Part shown: positions 63,862-64,000 of the stretch, in pieces | How the letters are laid out: the number at the start of each line of letters is the position of its first letter | Position numbering within the stretch: position 1 is the stretch's first letter | Assembly (NCBI GenBank): GCA_001247695.2 | Contig: LGRX02035075.1 | Coordinates: 59,628-123,627 of the forward strand | Direction of reading: 5' to 3' | From: Cymbomonas tetramitiformis | Taxonomy: Eukaryota; Chlorophyta; Pyramimonadophyceae; Pyramimonadales; Pyramimonadaceae | Length of the DNA stretch: 64,000 bases | Notes under the pieces: generated by a model | The model's database searches: none | The model's input: the letters and a program-made list of their open reading frames with translations, nothing else | What the model was told of the DNA's origin: nothing | Translations under genes and position numbers: made by a program

Positions 63862-64000
63862 AATGAGCGGTGGGGGGTGCGCACACGCATAGGGGTGGGT
63901 TGAGCTGGAGGGCGCGCACACGCATAGGGGGTGGGTTGAGCTGAAGGGTGCGCACACGCATAGGGGGTGGGTTGAGCTGGAGGGTGCGCACACGCATAGG
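63862..64000. repeat. ~36-bp minisatellite at window end
   Basis: Four copies of GCGCACACGCATAGGGGGTGGGTTGAGCTGGAGG type, cut by the window edge. Confidence 0.9.

Overview
This window is eukaryotic nuclear DNA. It has GT-AG introns, a spliced gene, Ty3/gypsy and non-LTR retrotransposons, DNA transposons, minisatellites and satellites, and no operons. Intron-bearing chromoviral gypsy elements, an OTU protease near a Tnp2-like transposase, and methyltransferase-carrying retroelements suggest an alga or related protist with a repeat-rich genome. I cannot name the species. Almost all of the 64 kb is mobile DNA inserted into other mobile DNA.

Layout. (1) 1-11.4 kb, minus strand: gypsy-like element 1, with 3' LTR (100-844), polypurine tract, a gag-like ORF, a membrane-segment ORF leading into reverse transcriptase (RT), RT/RNase H split by a 1.2 kb satellite insert, then a Dnmt-like cytosine-5 methyltransferase, an integrase, and finally a PHD finger plus a second, amino-methyltransferase-like domain. 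(2) 11.8-16.9 kb, plus strand: chromodomain gypsy element 2, whose integrase holds a 77-nt intron. (3) 17.8-18.9 kb: a TIR element with CAAA target duplication. (4) 20.8-25.8 kb, minus strand: a 5'-truncated LINE in a TATCAGTCGAT-type satellite, encoding RNase H and a C-terminal NPPF methyltransferase domain and split by an 861-bp TTAA-flanked element whose excision in silico restores the frame. (5) 26.7-27.5 kb: a duplicated SINE-like repeat. (6) About 28.2-33.8 kb, plus strand: an unidentified spliced gene with coiled-coil exons, broken by an LTR. (7) 33.76-35.84 kb and 58.4 kb rightward: element 4, carrying a RING-like ORF. (8) 35,844-58,430: a complete 22.6 kb LTR element (element 3; GTTGC target duplication, nearly identical LTRs, Met-tRNA-type primer site) inserted in element 4. 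Element 3 encodes gag-like proteins, a truncated protease, RT/RNase H, an NPPF amino-methyltransferase, integrase, chromodomain and a cytosine-5 methyltransferase. It contains a Tnp2-type DNA transposon gene, an OTU-type cysteine protease gene with a triplicated exon, and an unknown ORF. (9) 59.5-64 kb: minisatellites, a MITE-like element, a ~185-bp tandem array and one small ORF.

The main biological theme is DNA methyltransferases inside retrotransposons. Two LTR elements each carry a cytosine-5 methyltransferase and an amino-methyltransferase-like domain, in reciprocal positions (between RNase H and integrase, or after integrase), and an unrelated LINE carries a third amino-methyltransferase. 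This suggests repeated capture of DNA-modifying enzymes, perhaps to control the element's own chromatin or that of the host. Most copies have a few stops or frameshifts, so they look like recently inactivated copies of active families. Homology calls come from motif reading only; no database search was possible.
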